A stretch of 64,000 bases of DNA from Mesorhizobium sp. (GTDB lineage: Bacteria > Pseudomonadota > Alphaproteobacteria > Rhizobiales > Rhizobiaceae): contig SAQR01000003.1 in NCBI GenBank assembly GCA_004020365.1, positions 186,001 to 250,000 on the forward strand, in the 5' to 3' direction. Below the pieces are notes generated by a model. It ran no database searches and was not told the origin of the DNA. It saw only the letters and a list, made by a program, of their open reading frames with translations. The number at the start of each line of letters is the position of its first letter. The stretch's first letter is position 1. The position numbers were made by a program, and so were the translations under genes. This document shows, one piece after another, positions 8,839 to 17,063 of the stretch.

Positions 8839-11727
8839 TTGACGAATTTCCTGCGAATCGGGTCGTTGTTCGCCTTTGTGCTGACGGCAATCGTCGTGCT
8901 CTGCGCGGCGTCATCGGCCTTCGCCGTCGAACCGATCAAGATTGCCCGCGACGATGTGGCGCTCGACCTTTCGGGCGCCGTCGAAATCTACCGCAACCAG
9001 GGCGAGAACTTTCAGGTGTCGACTGCTCCGGGACCGGACGGCATCGTGCGGCGCATCGAGGTTGAGGCCAATGATGCGCGCTCGACCGGCGACTGGGCGG
9101 TGTTCGCGCTTGCCAACACCACCGACCAGCAGTTGGACAGGCTGATCGTCGCACCGCATTTCCGGCTGGTGAATTCAGGTATCTTCTGGCCGGATCTCGG
9201 CTCGACCCGCATAGCCGCGATCACGCCCAGCGAGGGCTTCGCGCTCGACCGCCAGAGCAGCCCCGACGCTGATGTGTTTCGGGTGACGCTGAACCCAGGA
9301 ACAGTGATCACCTTCATTGCCGAACTGGCGTCGCCCAAACTGCCGCAGGTCTATCTTTGGGAACCGGAATCCTACAAGGATTCGGTCAACTCCTACACGC
9401 TGTTTCGCGGCATCGTCATCGGCATCGCCGGCCTCCTGGCGCTGTTCCTGACCATCCTTTTCGTCGTCAAGGGGACCTCGATGTTCCCGGCAACCGCAGC
9501 ACTCGCCTGGGCGGTGCTCGCCTATATCTGCATCGATTTCGGCTTTCTCAACAAGGTTTTGGAAATATCGCCCGGCAACGAGCAGATGTGGCGGGCCGGA
9601 ACGGAGGTGGCGCTTGCGGCGACCTTCGTGGTGTTCCTGTTCGCCTATCTCAACCTTAACCGATGGCACGGCCATTTCAGCTACGGCGCGCTGGTCTGGA
9701 TTCTGGGGCTGCTGCTGATCGCCGGCGTTGCAATCGTCGACCCGGCGGTCGCCGCCGGCATCGCCAGGCTGTCCTTCGCCGCCACCGCGCTGACCGGCCT
9801 CGGTCTGATCATATTCCTCGGCATACGCGGCTACGACCGTGCGATCATGCTGGTGCCCAGTTGGGTCATGGTGCTGTTGTGGCTATGCGGGTCGTGGATG
9901 GCGATCACCGGCATGCTCGACAACGACATCGCCCAGCCGGCACTGGGCGGCGGGCTGATCCTCATCATCCTGCTGATCGGCTTCACCGTCATGCAGCACG
10001 CCTTTTCCGGCGGCGCGCTGCATCAGGGCCTGTTCTCCGATCTCGAACGGCAGGCGCTGGCCGTCGCCGGATCGGGCGACACCGTGTGGGACTGGGACGT
10101 GATGCGCGACCGCGTCGTCACCAGGCCGGATGTCAGCATCCAGCTTGGCCTTGCGCCCGACAGCCTGGGCGGCGCTGCCCGCAACTGGTTGCCGGTGCTG
10201 CATGCCGACGACCGCGACACGTTCCGCACGACGCTCGACGTGGTGCTCGAACACCGGCGTGGCCGGGTGTCGCAGGATTTCCGCTTGCGCGGCGCCGACG
10301 GGCACTATCACTGGTTTTCGCTGCGCGCCCGGCCGGTGATCGGATCGGACGGCGAGGTCATCCGCTGCGTCGGCACCATGGTCGACGTGACGGAGCAGAA
10401 GAAGTCCGAGGAGAGGCTGTTGCACGATGCCGTGCACGACAATCTGACCGGCCTGCCGAACCGGGAATTGCTGATGAACCGGCTGGAGGCGATTATCTCG
10501 ATCGCACGCACGGAAGAGAAGGTCCGTCCCACCGTCTTCGTCATCGACATCGACCGGTTCAAGCAGGTTAATGACGGGCTCGGCATCTCGGCCGGCGATA
10601 CCATCCTGCTCACTGTTGCGCGCCGGCTGCACCGGCTGCTCAAGCCGAAGGATTCGCTGTCGCGCTTTGCCGGCGACCAGTTCGCGCTGATGCTGCTTTC
10701 CGAGCAGGATCCGGCCCGCATCGCAGCCGTTGCCGACGCCATCAAGCATGCGATCAACAATCCGATTACCTTTGCCAAGCGCGAGATCGTGCTGACCGCC
10801 TCGATCGGTCTGGTCACCTGGACCTCGGCGCAGAGTTCGGCCGAGGACATGGTCAAGGACGCCGAGCTTGCCATGCACCAGGCCAAGCGTTTCGGCGGCG
10901 ACAGGATCGAGCCGTTCCGACCCGCCTTCCGCACCGTCGGCACCGACCGGCTGCAGTTCGAGTCCGACCTGCGCCGCGCCATCGAACGGCGCGAATTCAC
11001 ACTCGCCTACCAGCCCATCGTGCGGCTGGAAGACGGCAGTGTTGCCGGCTTCGAGGCGCTTTTGCGCTGGGACCATCCGCGTCGCGGCATGATCCCGCCA
11101 GGCGATTTCATTCCGGTCGCCGAGAGCTGCGGCCTGATCGTGCAGCTTGGCTTGTTCGCCATGCAACAGGCCGCCGAAGATCTGGCCGGATGGCAAAAGC
11201 AGATCGGCGACGCGCCGCTGTCCGTTTCGGTCAACCTGTCCAGCCGACAGCTCATCCGCCGCGATCTGGTCAGCGACGTTCGCTCGGTGATCGCGCGGGC
11301 CAATCTGAAGCCGCGCTGCTTCCGGCTCGAGCTCACCGAATCGCTGGTGATGGACAATCCCGAGCAGACGGCCCATGTGCTGAACAAGCTGAAGAAGCTT
11401 GGCATCGGCCTGTCGCTGGACGATTTCGGCACCGGCTACTCATCGCTGGCCTATCTGACGCGCTTTCCCTTCGACACGATCAAGATCGACAAGAGCTTTG
11501 TCGACGACACGACACCGAAGCGCGCGGTGCTGCTCAAATCGATGGTCAACATGGCGCATGAGCTCGGCCTTTCGGTCGTGGCCGAGGGCATTTCGGATGA
11601 AAGCGATGCGCTCGAACTGCGCCAGATGGGCTGCGAATATGTGCAGAGCTTCATGTTCGGCGCGCCGATGCCCGGCGATCAGGTGCTGAAAACGCTGAAG
11701 GAACAGTATCCGCTCGCTCGGGCTTGA
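8839..11727 (+). CDS. Membrane PAS-GGDEF-EAL protein, probable c-di-GMP phosphodiesterase
   Basis: A 962-residue protein. A TTG start at 8839 is needed for the complete signal peptide (to about residue 31, SSAFAVEP). Order of parts: a periplasmic beta-rich sensor region (about 32-180), seven predicted membrane segments (about 185-385, 7TMR-DISM-like), PAS/PAC (about 400-520, ending MVDVTEQKKSEERL), GGDEF (about 525-690) and EAL (about 700-955). The GGDEF signature is degenerate, AGDQF, so cyclase activity is unlikely. The EAL domain keeps EALLRW and DDFGTGYSSL and should hydrolyse c-di-GMP, perhaps gated by the GGDEF domain binding GTP. Confidence 0.88.
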   Translation: MTNFLRIGSLFAFVLTAIVVLCAASSAFAVEPIKIARDDVALDLSGAVEIYRNQGENFQVSTAPGPDGIVRRIEVEANDARSTGDWAVFALANTTDQQLDRLIVAPHFRLVNSGIFWPDLGSTRIAAITPSEGFALDRQSSPDADVFRVTLNPGTVITFIAELASPKLPQVYLWEPESYKDSVNSYTLFRGIVIGIAGLLALFLTILFVVKGTSMFPATAALAWAVLAYICIDFGFLNKVLEISPGNEQMWRAGTEVALAATFVVFLFAYLNLNRWHGHFSYGALVWILGLLLIAGVAIVDPAVAAGIARLSFAATALTGLGLIIFLGIRGYDRAIMLVPSWVMVLLWLCGSWMAITGMLDNDIAQPALGGGLILIILLIGFTVMQHAFSGGALHQGLFSDLERQALAVAGSGDTVWDWDVMRDRVVTRPDVSIQLGLAPDSLGGAARNWLPVLHADDRDTFRTTLDVVLEHRRGRVSQDFRLRGADGHYHWFSLRARPVIGSDGEVIRCVGTMVDVTEQKKSEERLLHDAVHDNLTGLPNRELLMNRLEAIISIARTEEKVRPTVFVIDIDRFKQVNDGLGISAGDTILLTVARRLHRLLKPKDSLSRFAGDQFALMLLSEQDPARIAAVADAIKHAINNPITFAKREIVLTASIGLVTWTSAQSSAEDMVKDAELAMHQAKRFGGDRIEPFRPAFRTVGTDRLQFESDLRRAIERREFTLAYQPIVRLEDGSVAGFEALLRWDHPRRGMIPPGDFIPVAESCGLIVQLGLFAMQQAAEDLAGWQKQIGDAPLSVSVNLSSRQLIRRDLVSDVRSVIARANLKPRCFRLELTESLVMDNPEQTAHVLNKLKKLGIGLSLDDFGTGYSSLAYLTRFPFDTIKIDKSFVDDTTPKRAVLLKSMVNMAHELGLSVVAEGISDESDALELRQMGCEYVQSFMFGAPMPGDQVLKTLKEQYPLARA

Positions 11728-11734
11728 TCTTGTT

Positions 11735-11770
11735 CATGTCCCAAAACCGCTGCCGATTTTGGGCGGCATG
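11735..11770. repeat. Short palindromic intergenic repeat
   Basis: CATGTCCCAAAACCG followed by CGATTTTGGGCGGCATG forms an imperfect inverted repeat flanked by CATG on both sides. It resembles the element at 34417-34459 and is of a kind widespread in rhizobial intergenic DNA. It lies just after the EAL gene and could also help end transcription. The rest of 11771-11977 shows nothing I can name. Confidence 0.55.
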
Positions 11771-11977
11771 AGCCTGGCGATTGGCACCCGCTGGAGCGCA
11801 TCGGCAAGGTCTCGGTTCCCGCGGCGCATTCCATCAATAGTACGACCGGATGTCACGCGACTGTGAACTGGAGTGTTGGTTTACGGCTCGCGCTGTGCAT
11901 CATACCCTGTTCGCGAAATCGGTGCGAAATATCCGGCCTGCTGGCCGCATTCACCGGGTCATGATGGAGGCCAAACG

Positions 11978-12385
11978 ATGAATTTCGACAAGATTTCTGC
12001 CTGGGCTCCGGTGTGGTTAAGCGTCGTGAGGATTATGTCGGCGCTGCTGTTTCTGGAGCACGGAACTCAAAAGTTGTTCAACTTTCCGCCCGCTCCCGAG
12101 CCGATGCAACTGTCAGGGTTTCTTGTGATTCAGGCATTGATCGAGCTGATCGGAGGCGCGCTGCTTGCCCTCGGACTCTTCACCCGGCCGGTCGCGTTCA
12201 TTCTGTCCGGCAACATGGCGATCGCCTATTTCATGGCGCATGCGCCGCAAAACTTCTTTCCGGTTGTCAACGAGGGCGACGCGCCGATCCTCTACTGCTT
12301 CATTTTCCTGTACTTCTTTTTCGCAGGAGGCGGCGCGTGGAGCGTCGATGCGGCCCGTCGCGGGACCGGCCTCGCGACGCCCTGA
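11978..12385 (+). CDS. DoxX-family membrane protein
   Basis: A 135-residue protein with four hydrophobic segments and the DoxX signature LFLEHGTQKLFNFP near residues 24-37, followed by ELIGGALLALGLFTRPVAF. TGGAGG at 11965-11970 supports the ATG at 11978. DoxX proteins are small inner-membrane proteins linked in other bacteria to thiol or sulfur redox stress; the activity here is unknown. It stands alone between the EAL gene and a convergent DUF2236 gene. A second DoxX gene, in the bufferin operon, is at 49458. Confidence 0.85.
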   Translation: MNFDKISAWAPVWLSVVRIMSALLFLEHGTQKLFNFPPAPEPMQLSGFLVIQALIELIGGALLALGLFTRPVAFILSGNMAIAYFMAHAPQNFFPVVNEGDAPILYCFIFLYFFFAGGGAWSVDAARRGTGLATP

Positions 12386-12530
12386 ATAGAGGGAACTTTC
12401 TGGGCGGCTTCCAGCGGAGCACGTCCGACAGCCTGCCAGGTCGAATGATAAGAAGTTTCGGCTCCGCCGATCGTCGCTTTCGGGCCTTCGCTGGACATTC
12501 CCCAACGCGAGATACGCGCCCAGGCTTCTC

Positions 12531-13559
12531 TTAGCGCTGCCATTGCCGCACTTTCAACCCGTCGCTTTCCCTTATGCGGGCATCAAATTGAAGACCCGCA
12601 TGATCGCGACCGTACTGCTCGTGTCTGCGTGCCTTGTGTCGGCGATAGAGATAGTTCTCGGGAAGGCCGAGGCGTCGGCACGACTGGACGGCCGGGGATG
12701 AAGGGAGCACGATGCCCTCGCAGATTGCAGCCGTCGTCTTCACAAAAGCACGCTCCCACGGCTTCAGCGTCCAGCGGTCGCCGAGTGCCAAGCGCGTGCG
12801 CACCCAACGGGGCAGGATCTCGACAGCCGCCTTCAGAAATGGCCGCTGAAGCGGTCGAGCCACTCCCGGCAAGGCGGGAACGTCTTCCATGATCTGCAGG
12901 AATTCCAGGACGATCGGCGATGCGACGAGTCTTTGCCTCATCGCGTCGAACAGCGCGTAAAGCTCGGCCTGCGAAGTGGGCGCGTCAACTGCACCATAGA
13001 GAAGCGCGACGGGGCGAGCCTCGGCGAACATCGCATCCCGTTCGAAAAAATGCAGTCGATGGACATAGACGTGATAGGCCTGCATGAAACCAAACCCGGC
13101 CGTCGCCTGCACCCAGTCCAGCAACTCCGGGTCGGTGGCGTGGTATGGCTCACCTTCGCTGGTTTGGCCTGAAACGCGCCCATGCATCCTGACCACACCT
13201 TCAATCATGGCCTTGGCCTTGGTCCGGGGACCGTAGACCGTGACCAAGGCGGCGAGGCCCGTGCGCTGTAATCGTCGGAGCGCGTCGGAGCGGAATGTGC
13301 TGTGCTGCCAAATGGCGTCGCGAACCCGTGGCTCTGCCAATTCGAGCAGCACCGCCGTAACCCCGCCGATGAACAGCGCAACCGGGTTCTTGAAAATACG
13401 CCACGACGCCGAGTTGGGCGGCAACAGCGCCGGCTCGCCCTGCGGGGTCGAGAAGTCCATCTGCGATCCGAGCCGCTGGCGCATGAACGACTGCGCAAGG
13501 CTGTCCACACGACGCTCAAGCAGGCGAGGCAGAGGAAGGGTGCCCGAATTGCCAAACAT
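12531..13559 (-). CDS. Oxygenase MpaB family protein (DUF2236)
   Basis: A 342-residue protein matching the DUF2236/MpaB family, related to latex-clearing protein-type haem proteins. Recognisable stretches are NPVALFIGGVTAVLLELAEPRVRDAIWQHS cut around residues 55-85, the motif HGRVSG near residue 122, HATDPELLDWVQAT near residue 136, and YHVYVHRL. His residues in these stretches are the expected haem or metal ligands. AGGAGAG upstream supports the ATG at 13557-13559. Substrate unknown; MpaB itself acts in fungal mycophenolate synthesis. Confidence 0.75.
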   Translation of the reverse strand: MFGNSGTLPLPRLLERRVDSLAQSFMRQRLGSQMDFSTPQGEPALLPPNSASWRIFKNPVALFIGGVTAVLLELAEPRVRDAIWQHSTFRSDALRRLQRTGLAALVTVYGPRTKAKAMIEGVVRMHGRVSGQTSEGEPYHATDPELLDWVQATAGFGFMQAYHVYVHRLHFFERDAMFAEARPVALLYGAVDAPTSQAELYALFDAMRQRLVASPIVLEFLQIMEDVPALPGVARPLQRPFLKAAVEILPRWVRTRLALGDRWTLKPWERAFVKTTAAICEGIVLPSSPAVQSCRRLGLPENYLYRRHKARRHEQYGRDHAGLQFDARIRESDGLKVRQWQR

Positions 13560-13709
13560 GCTCCGACTCTCCTGGCAACGCGTGTGGCTGGCGGATGCAG
13601 CACGAACGTCTTGGCCCTTCCGTCGTTCCAAAGATTCAAACTGGCGCGCTGCATAACTCCGCAAGAACACCGGGCCCGGATAGCCATCGCGAGCCCCGTC
13701 GCGCCAGCC

Positions 13710-13973
13710 CTATGGGGTAAGATCGAGCGCCGGCACGATTCTGTGATAGGGCAGCCCCGCATCGTCGTTTAGACGCTTCACGTCGACATCGGAATTAGCG
13801 TCAAACAGGCACATGCAGCGCCCGTCCTCCGGTGCGAAGGTCGAGCGCAGGTAGCTGATGTCGGTGCCGCTGGAGGTCATCTCGGCGGCTTTGCTGATCG
13901 CCGCCTTCTGCGCATCTCCCAGAGCTTCCATGCTGATGCCCTTGAGTTCGCGTTCCACCATGTAGACGGTCAT
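13710..13973 (-). CDS. DUF4242 (SCO4226-type nickel-binding) small protein
   Basis: An 87-residue protein, MTVYMVERELKGISMEAL..., with the ferredoxin-like DUF4242 pattern: E(R)xLxG at the start, a central ISYLRSTFAPEDGRCMCLFDA, and a C-terminal AGLPYHRIVPALDL. The Streptomyces homologue SCO4226 binds nickel. The ATG at 13971-13973 follows AGGAGGA. It is transcribed divergently from the LysR gene at 14125 across a 151-bp region with strong dyad symmetry, so that regulator may control it. Confidence 0.8.
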   Translation of the reverse strand: MTVYMVERELKGISMEALGDAQKAAISKAAEMTSSGTDISYLRSTFAPEDGRCMCLFDANSDVDVKRLNDDAGLPYHRIVPALDLTP

Positions 13974-14047
13974 TTCCAGATCTCCTCCTGTGAACAGTGA
14001 CTACAGGAGTTGAATGCAGCGGCGGGCGAAAGAGAACGACATTTATT

Positions 14048-14079
14048 CTATCGATCGATAGCCGACAGTTATCGATGAA
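14048..14079. promoter_or_regulatory. LysR-type operator region with ATCGAT dyads
   Basis: A perfect 14-bp palindrome, CTATCGATCGATAG, is at 14048-14061. A second dyad pairs ATCGATA (14054-14060) with TATCGAT (14070-14076), continuing into ATCGATGAA (14071-14079). The region separates the divergent DUF4242 and LysR genes, the standard position for LysR autoregulatory binding. ATCGATGAA recurs twice upstream of the gene at 15264. Confidence 0.6.
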
Positions 14080-14124
14080 AGGACTATAATATCGTTTCGT
14101 GGAACCGCCTCGGGAGGGCTCGCC

Positions 14125-15003
14125 ATGGAGATGTTTCAGGTCCGCTACGTGCTTGCCGCCGCGAAGATGCTGAACTTCACCAAGGCTGCCACCGAATGCA
14201 ATGTATCTCAACCGGCTCTCACCAAAGCGGTCAAGACGCTGGAGGATGAGCTTGGCGCGCCCTTGTTCCACCGCGAGGGAAAGCGCGTCCTCCTGAGTGA
14301 GTTCGGGCGCTCCATTCTGCCGCATCTTCAGCAGATCATGCAGGAGGCCCACGCAACCAGAACGCTAGCCGACAATTTCAGGCTGCTCAACCAGGTGCCG
14401 ATCCGCCTCGGCGTCATGTCGACCATCGGCCATGTGAAACTCGCCCGGTTCCTCGCAAAGTTCCAGCGCGACTATCATGGCGTCGAGCTTGAAGTTAGCG
14501 AGGCGAGCGTTCAGGAACTGAAAGGCAGGCTTGAACAAGGCGATCTCGATGTTGCCGTTCTCAATCCGCTGGAGGGATTGGGAGCGGCGTTCCGCGTCCA
14601 TGATCTCTACAGTGAGCGTTACGTCGTCGTATTCGCGCCGGATCACCGGCTTGCGAGCCTCAATGCAATCAAGTTGGTCGATCTCTCTCAAGAACCCTAT
14701 GTCGATCGTCTGTCCTGCGAAATGCGGGACCTGGTGATGGGTGCGTGCCGGGAAAGAAACGTCAGCCTTTATGCCCGCTTTCGTTCCGAGCGCGAGGATT
14801 GGATCCAATCAATGGTGCTGGCGCGGATCGGCTTCGCCTTCATGCCTGAATATTCGGTCACATCGCCTGAACTTTTGCAGCGTCCGCTGATCGAACCCGC
14901 GGTGGCACGCACGGTGTCCCTGGCTAGCGTTCCGGGCCGGCCCTATAGCCCGGCGACGGCGGCAATGGTCCGAGCTGCCCAGACGTTCGATTGGCCAGGC
15001 TAG
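14125..15003 (+). CDS. LysR-family regulator with OxyR-like cysteine pair (paralogue 1)
   Basis: A 292-residue LTTR. The N-terminal winged helix covers residues 1-60 (MLNFTKAATECNVSQPALTK as HTH) and the effector domain about 90-290. Cys198 and Cys208 lie at the position of the OxyR redox pair (C199/C208 in E. coli), and the following FRSEREDWIQSMV is shared with the LysR proteins at 15870 and 44087. Cys25 in the HTH is also shared by all three. It probably controls the divergent DUF4242 gene and perhaps the exported protein at 15264. The inducer is unknown. Confidence 0.85.
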   Translation: MEMFQVRYVLAAAKMLNFTKAATECNVSQPALTKAVKTLEDELGAPLFHREGKRVLLSEFGRSILPHLQQIMQEAHATRTLADNFRLLNQVPIRLGVMSTIGHVKLARFLAKFQRDYHGVELEVSEASVQELKGRLEQGDLDVAVLNPLEGLGAAFRVHDLYSERYVVVFAPDHRLASLNAIKLVDLSQEPYVDRLSCEMRDLVMGACRERNVSLYARFRSEREDWIQSMVLARIGFAFMPEYSVTSPELLQRPLIEPAVARTVSLASVPGRPYSPATAAMVRAAQTFDWPG

Positions 15004-15154
15004 GTGTTTATTGCTAAGGCTTGAGCTATCCTGATTTGAGATGCGTCGGATTCAACTTTTCGGCCGCCCGGCCCACGTGGCGCTCGTCGTACACGATCTC
15101 AAACAGAACGAGGAGGTTGAGGTCTACGCGGGATAGGTCAATTCTGTTCAGCAT

Positions 15155-15192
15155 ATCGATGAAATCATATCACTGGATTCAGCATCGATGAA
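15155..15192. promoter_or_regulatory. Paired ATCGATGAA direct repeats upstream of the NTF2-like gene
   Basis: ATCGATGAA occurs at 15155-15163 and 15184-15192, 29 bp apart (about three helical turns). Each is preceded by CAGCAT or CAGCATAT. The same 9-mer is in the promoter of the LysR gene at 14125. Binding by that regulator is inferred. Elsewhere in 15004-15263 I see no convincing gene. Confidence 0.5.
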
Positions 15193-15263
15193 GTGCGATC
15201 TCCTGAGCAAGCGGAGCAGCGCAAGGCGCGCTTCGCATCGGAAACAGATGCAGGAGCACCCGC

Positions 15264-15815
15264 ATGCCGGTATCACGACGTTCCCTTCTCGCTGCAGCAA
15301 GCGCTGGCGTGGCATTGTCACAAACTGCAAGATTAACGAAAGCCTCGGCACAGGCTCTTGAGGAGCCTGCTATGGACCAGACGGTTGCCGATCTCGTCGA
15401 GCGGTCTGCGGAAGCAAATTCGGCGCTGATGCGCGGGGAGATAACGAAGTACTACGAGGTGATCCCACATACTGAGGACTTCCTGCTGATGTCTCCATTC
15501 GGCGGAAAGCCGACGCGGGCTTCTGAACTGACTGCCGAGCGGATCGAGGCGATGGGCCGCTTTTTCAAGAACGGCACCTTCAAGCAGGAGCTTCTTCAAG
15601 CCTATGGTTCCGCCGACATGGTGGTCCTCGCGGTCATTGAAGGTCCGCACGTCGAAGTCGGCGGTCTGCCAGCCCAGGATTGGCCGCTGCGGGTTACCTT
15701 GGTCTATCGGCGCGAAGAGGCGGAATGGCGCTTGGTGCATCGGCACGCTGACCCCCTGGTCAAGGGCGTGAGCCTGGAGCAGGCGGCGGCTCTTGCACGC
15801 GGCGAAGCTGATTGA
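15264..15815 (+). CDS. Tat-exported SnoaL/NTF2-like protein (DUF4440 type)
   Basis: A 183-residue protein. The N-terminus SRRSLLAAASAGVALS is a twin-arginine signal, with probable cleavage after about residue 30. The mature part has the cone-shaped NTF2-like pattern: an N-terminal helix ending SAEANSALMRGEITKYYEV, a central FLLMSPFGGKPTR, and C-terminal strands LRVTLVYRREEAEWRLVHRHADP. Such proteins may be ketosteroid-isomerase-like enzymes or ligand binders; no catalytic residue can be assigned. Two CX9C-type LysR genes flank it. Confidence 0.75.
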   Translation: MPVSRRSLLAAASAGVALSQTARLTKASAQALEEPAMDQTVADLVERSAEANSALMRGEITKYYEVIPHTEDFLLMSPFGGKPTRASELTAERIEAMGRFFKNGTFKQELLQAYGSADMVVLAVIEGPHVEVGGLPAQDWPLRVTLVYRREEAEWRLVHRHADPLVKGVSLEQAAALARGEAD

Positions 15816-15869
15816 TGTAAAAGGCGGCCTCGAGCAGTCGGTCCCATCGGAAATCGCCGTGTCGTCCCG

Positions 15870-16772
15870 CTAGGACATAACTGCTTCGTTTGCTCTCGAG
15901 CCCCAATCGTAATTGCGAACTGCCCTGGCAAACGTTGAGACAGCCGGTGAATGGGAGCAGCCCTTAACGAAAACAAGCGAAACCTGGCGCACGACTTCCG
16001 GATCGGCGACCGGGCGGTGGCAGATACCCGGCAGCATGGCCGAGAATTCGGGCGCGAAACAGACTCCCATGCCGGCTGCAATCATCGCCATGATCCAGTC
16101 CTCCCGCTCGCTCCGGTAGGCGACCTGAATATTGATGCCGCGCTCGACGCAAAGTGCGTCGATATGGTTGGCGTATTCGCAGTTGATGCGATCGAGATAG
16201 GGCTCGCCGGCAACATCGGCAACATTGAGTATGTTCCGCTGCTCGAACCGGTGGCCGGTTGGAAAGGCCAGCCCAAACCGCTCCTGATATATCGGCTCCA
16301 CGCTCAGCCGTGGATCAAAGGGACCCGGTTGCGCCATGAGACCGATGTCGAGCGAGCCATTGAGGAGGAGTTCGCCGAGCCGGGAAGGAACACTCTCGAC
16401 GACGCTTATCTCGATGCTTGGGTGAGAGGCACGGAACGCGTTCAGGAACCCGACGAAGCGTAACGGGCCGATCGTGCACATTACACCTAGCGTCAAAGAT
16501 GCGGCTTCGAGTCTGAGGAAACTTCGTGCCACCTCCTGTGCGTTTTTGGTGCGCCCTAGGATCTCTTCAAGATGCGGTCGCATCAGCCGCCCGAAGTCGG
16601 AGAGTTGGACGCCGTTGCGCTCCCGGCGGAACAGATGCGACCCAAGCTCCGCCTCCAGCTTCTGAATCGCCCGCGTGAGCGCCGACTGTGTGACATGGCA
16701 CCGCGCAGCGGCCCTGTGGAAGTTCAAGGTCTCGCAAGCGGCAAGAAAGTATCGGACCTCATGTATCTCCAT
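15870..16772 (-). CDS. LysR-family regulator with OxyR-like cysteine pair (paralogue 2)
   Basis: A 300-residue LTTR that starts MEIHEVRYFLAACETLNF. It is clearly paralogous to the regulators at 14125 and 44087 along its full length: GVMCTIGPLRF at residue 97, ESVPSRLGELL at 126, and NCEY...CVERG with Cys198/Cys208, then YRSEREDWIMAM. The gene lies convergent to the NTF2-like gene and divergent from the FAD monooxygenase at 17064, whose expression it may control. The palindrome at 16783-16798 directly upstream is a candidate site. Confidence 0.85.
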   Translation of the reverse strand: MEIHEVRYFLAACETLNFHRAAARCHVTQSALTRAIQKLEAELGSHLFRRERNGVQLSDFGRLMRPHLEEILGRTKNAQEVARSFLRLEAASLTLGVMCTIGPLRFVGFLNAFRASHPSIEISVVESVPSRLGELLLNGSLDIGLMAQPGPFDPRLSVEPIYQERFGLAFPTGHRFEQRNILNVADVAGEPYLDRINCEYANHIDALCVERGINIQVAYRSEREDWIMAMIAAGMGVCFAPEFSAMLPGICHRPVADPEVVRQVSLVFVKGCSHSPAVSTFARAVRNYDWGSRANEAVMS

Positions 16773-16782
16773 GGACTATTCT

Positions 16783-16798
16783 CCTGATGCGCATCAGG
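16783..16798. promoter_or_regulatory. 16-bp palindrome, probable LysR operator
   Basis: CCTGATGCGCATCAGG is a perfect palindrome 10 bp upstream of the LysR start at 16772, followed by another CATCA/TGATG pair and an A/T-rich GATAATAG. Placement next to the regulator start suggests autoregulation. The remaining 16799-17063 region up to the monooxygenase holds no gene I can support. Confidence 0.55.
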
Positions 16799-17063
16799 CA
16801 TCAAGCTGATGAGATAATAGCATTTTTTTCGAGTTCGCGGCGCTTGTATGCTTGACTGGGAAGCACGGTGAGAAGCTGCCGCCCCCTCGTGCCCCAAAGA
16901 GTTTTCATTGGTTAGGGTGATCTGGTGCCTGACGTCTGGGCCACTGTCGCCGAGCTGGAGTTTTCCGCGCAGGAGCGCCTTGTCGGTGTCCTCGAGACAC
17001 GAGGCGCGGACCCGCTTAGACGGCGGGAATGAACGAGGAGACGGCTGGCCAGGAGACAGTGCG

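Noticed and set aside
15041-15136. 31-codon frame containing HVALVVHDLK
   Set aside because: Too short, no ribosome-binding site and no clear homology; could be a gene remnant but not supportable.
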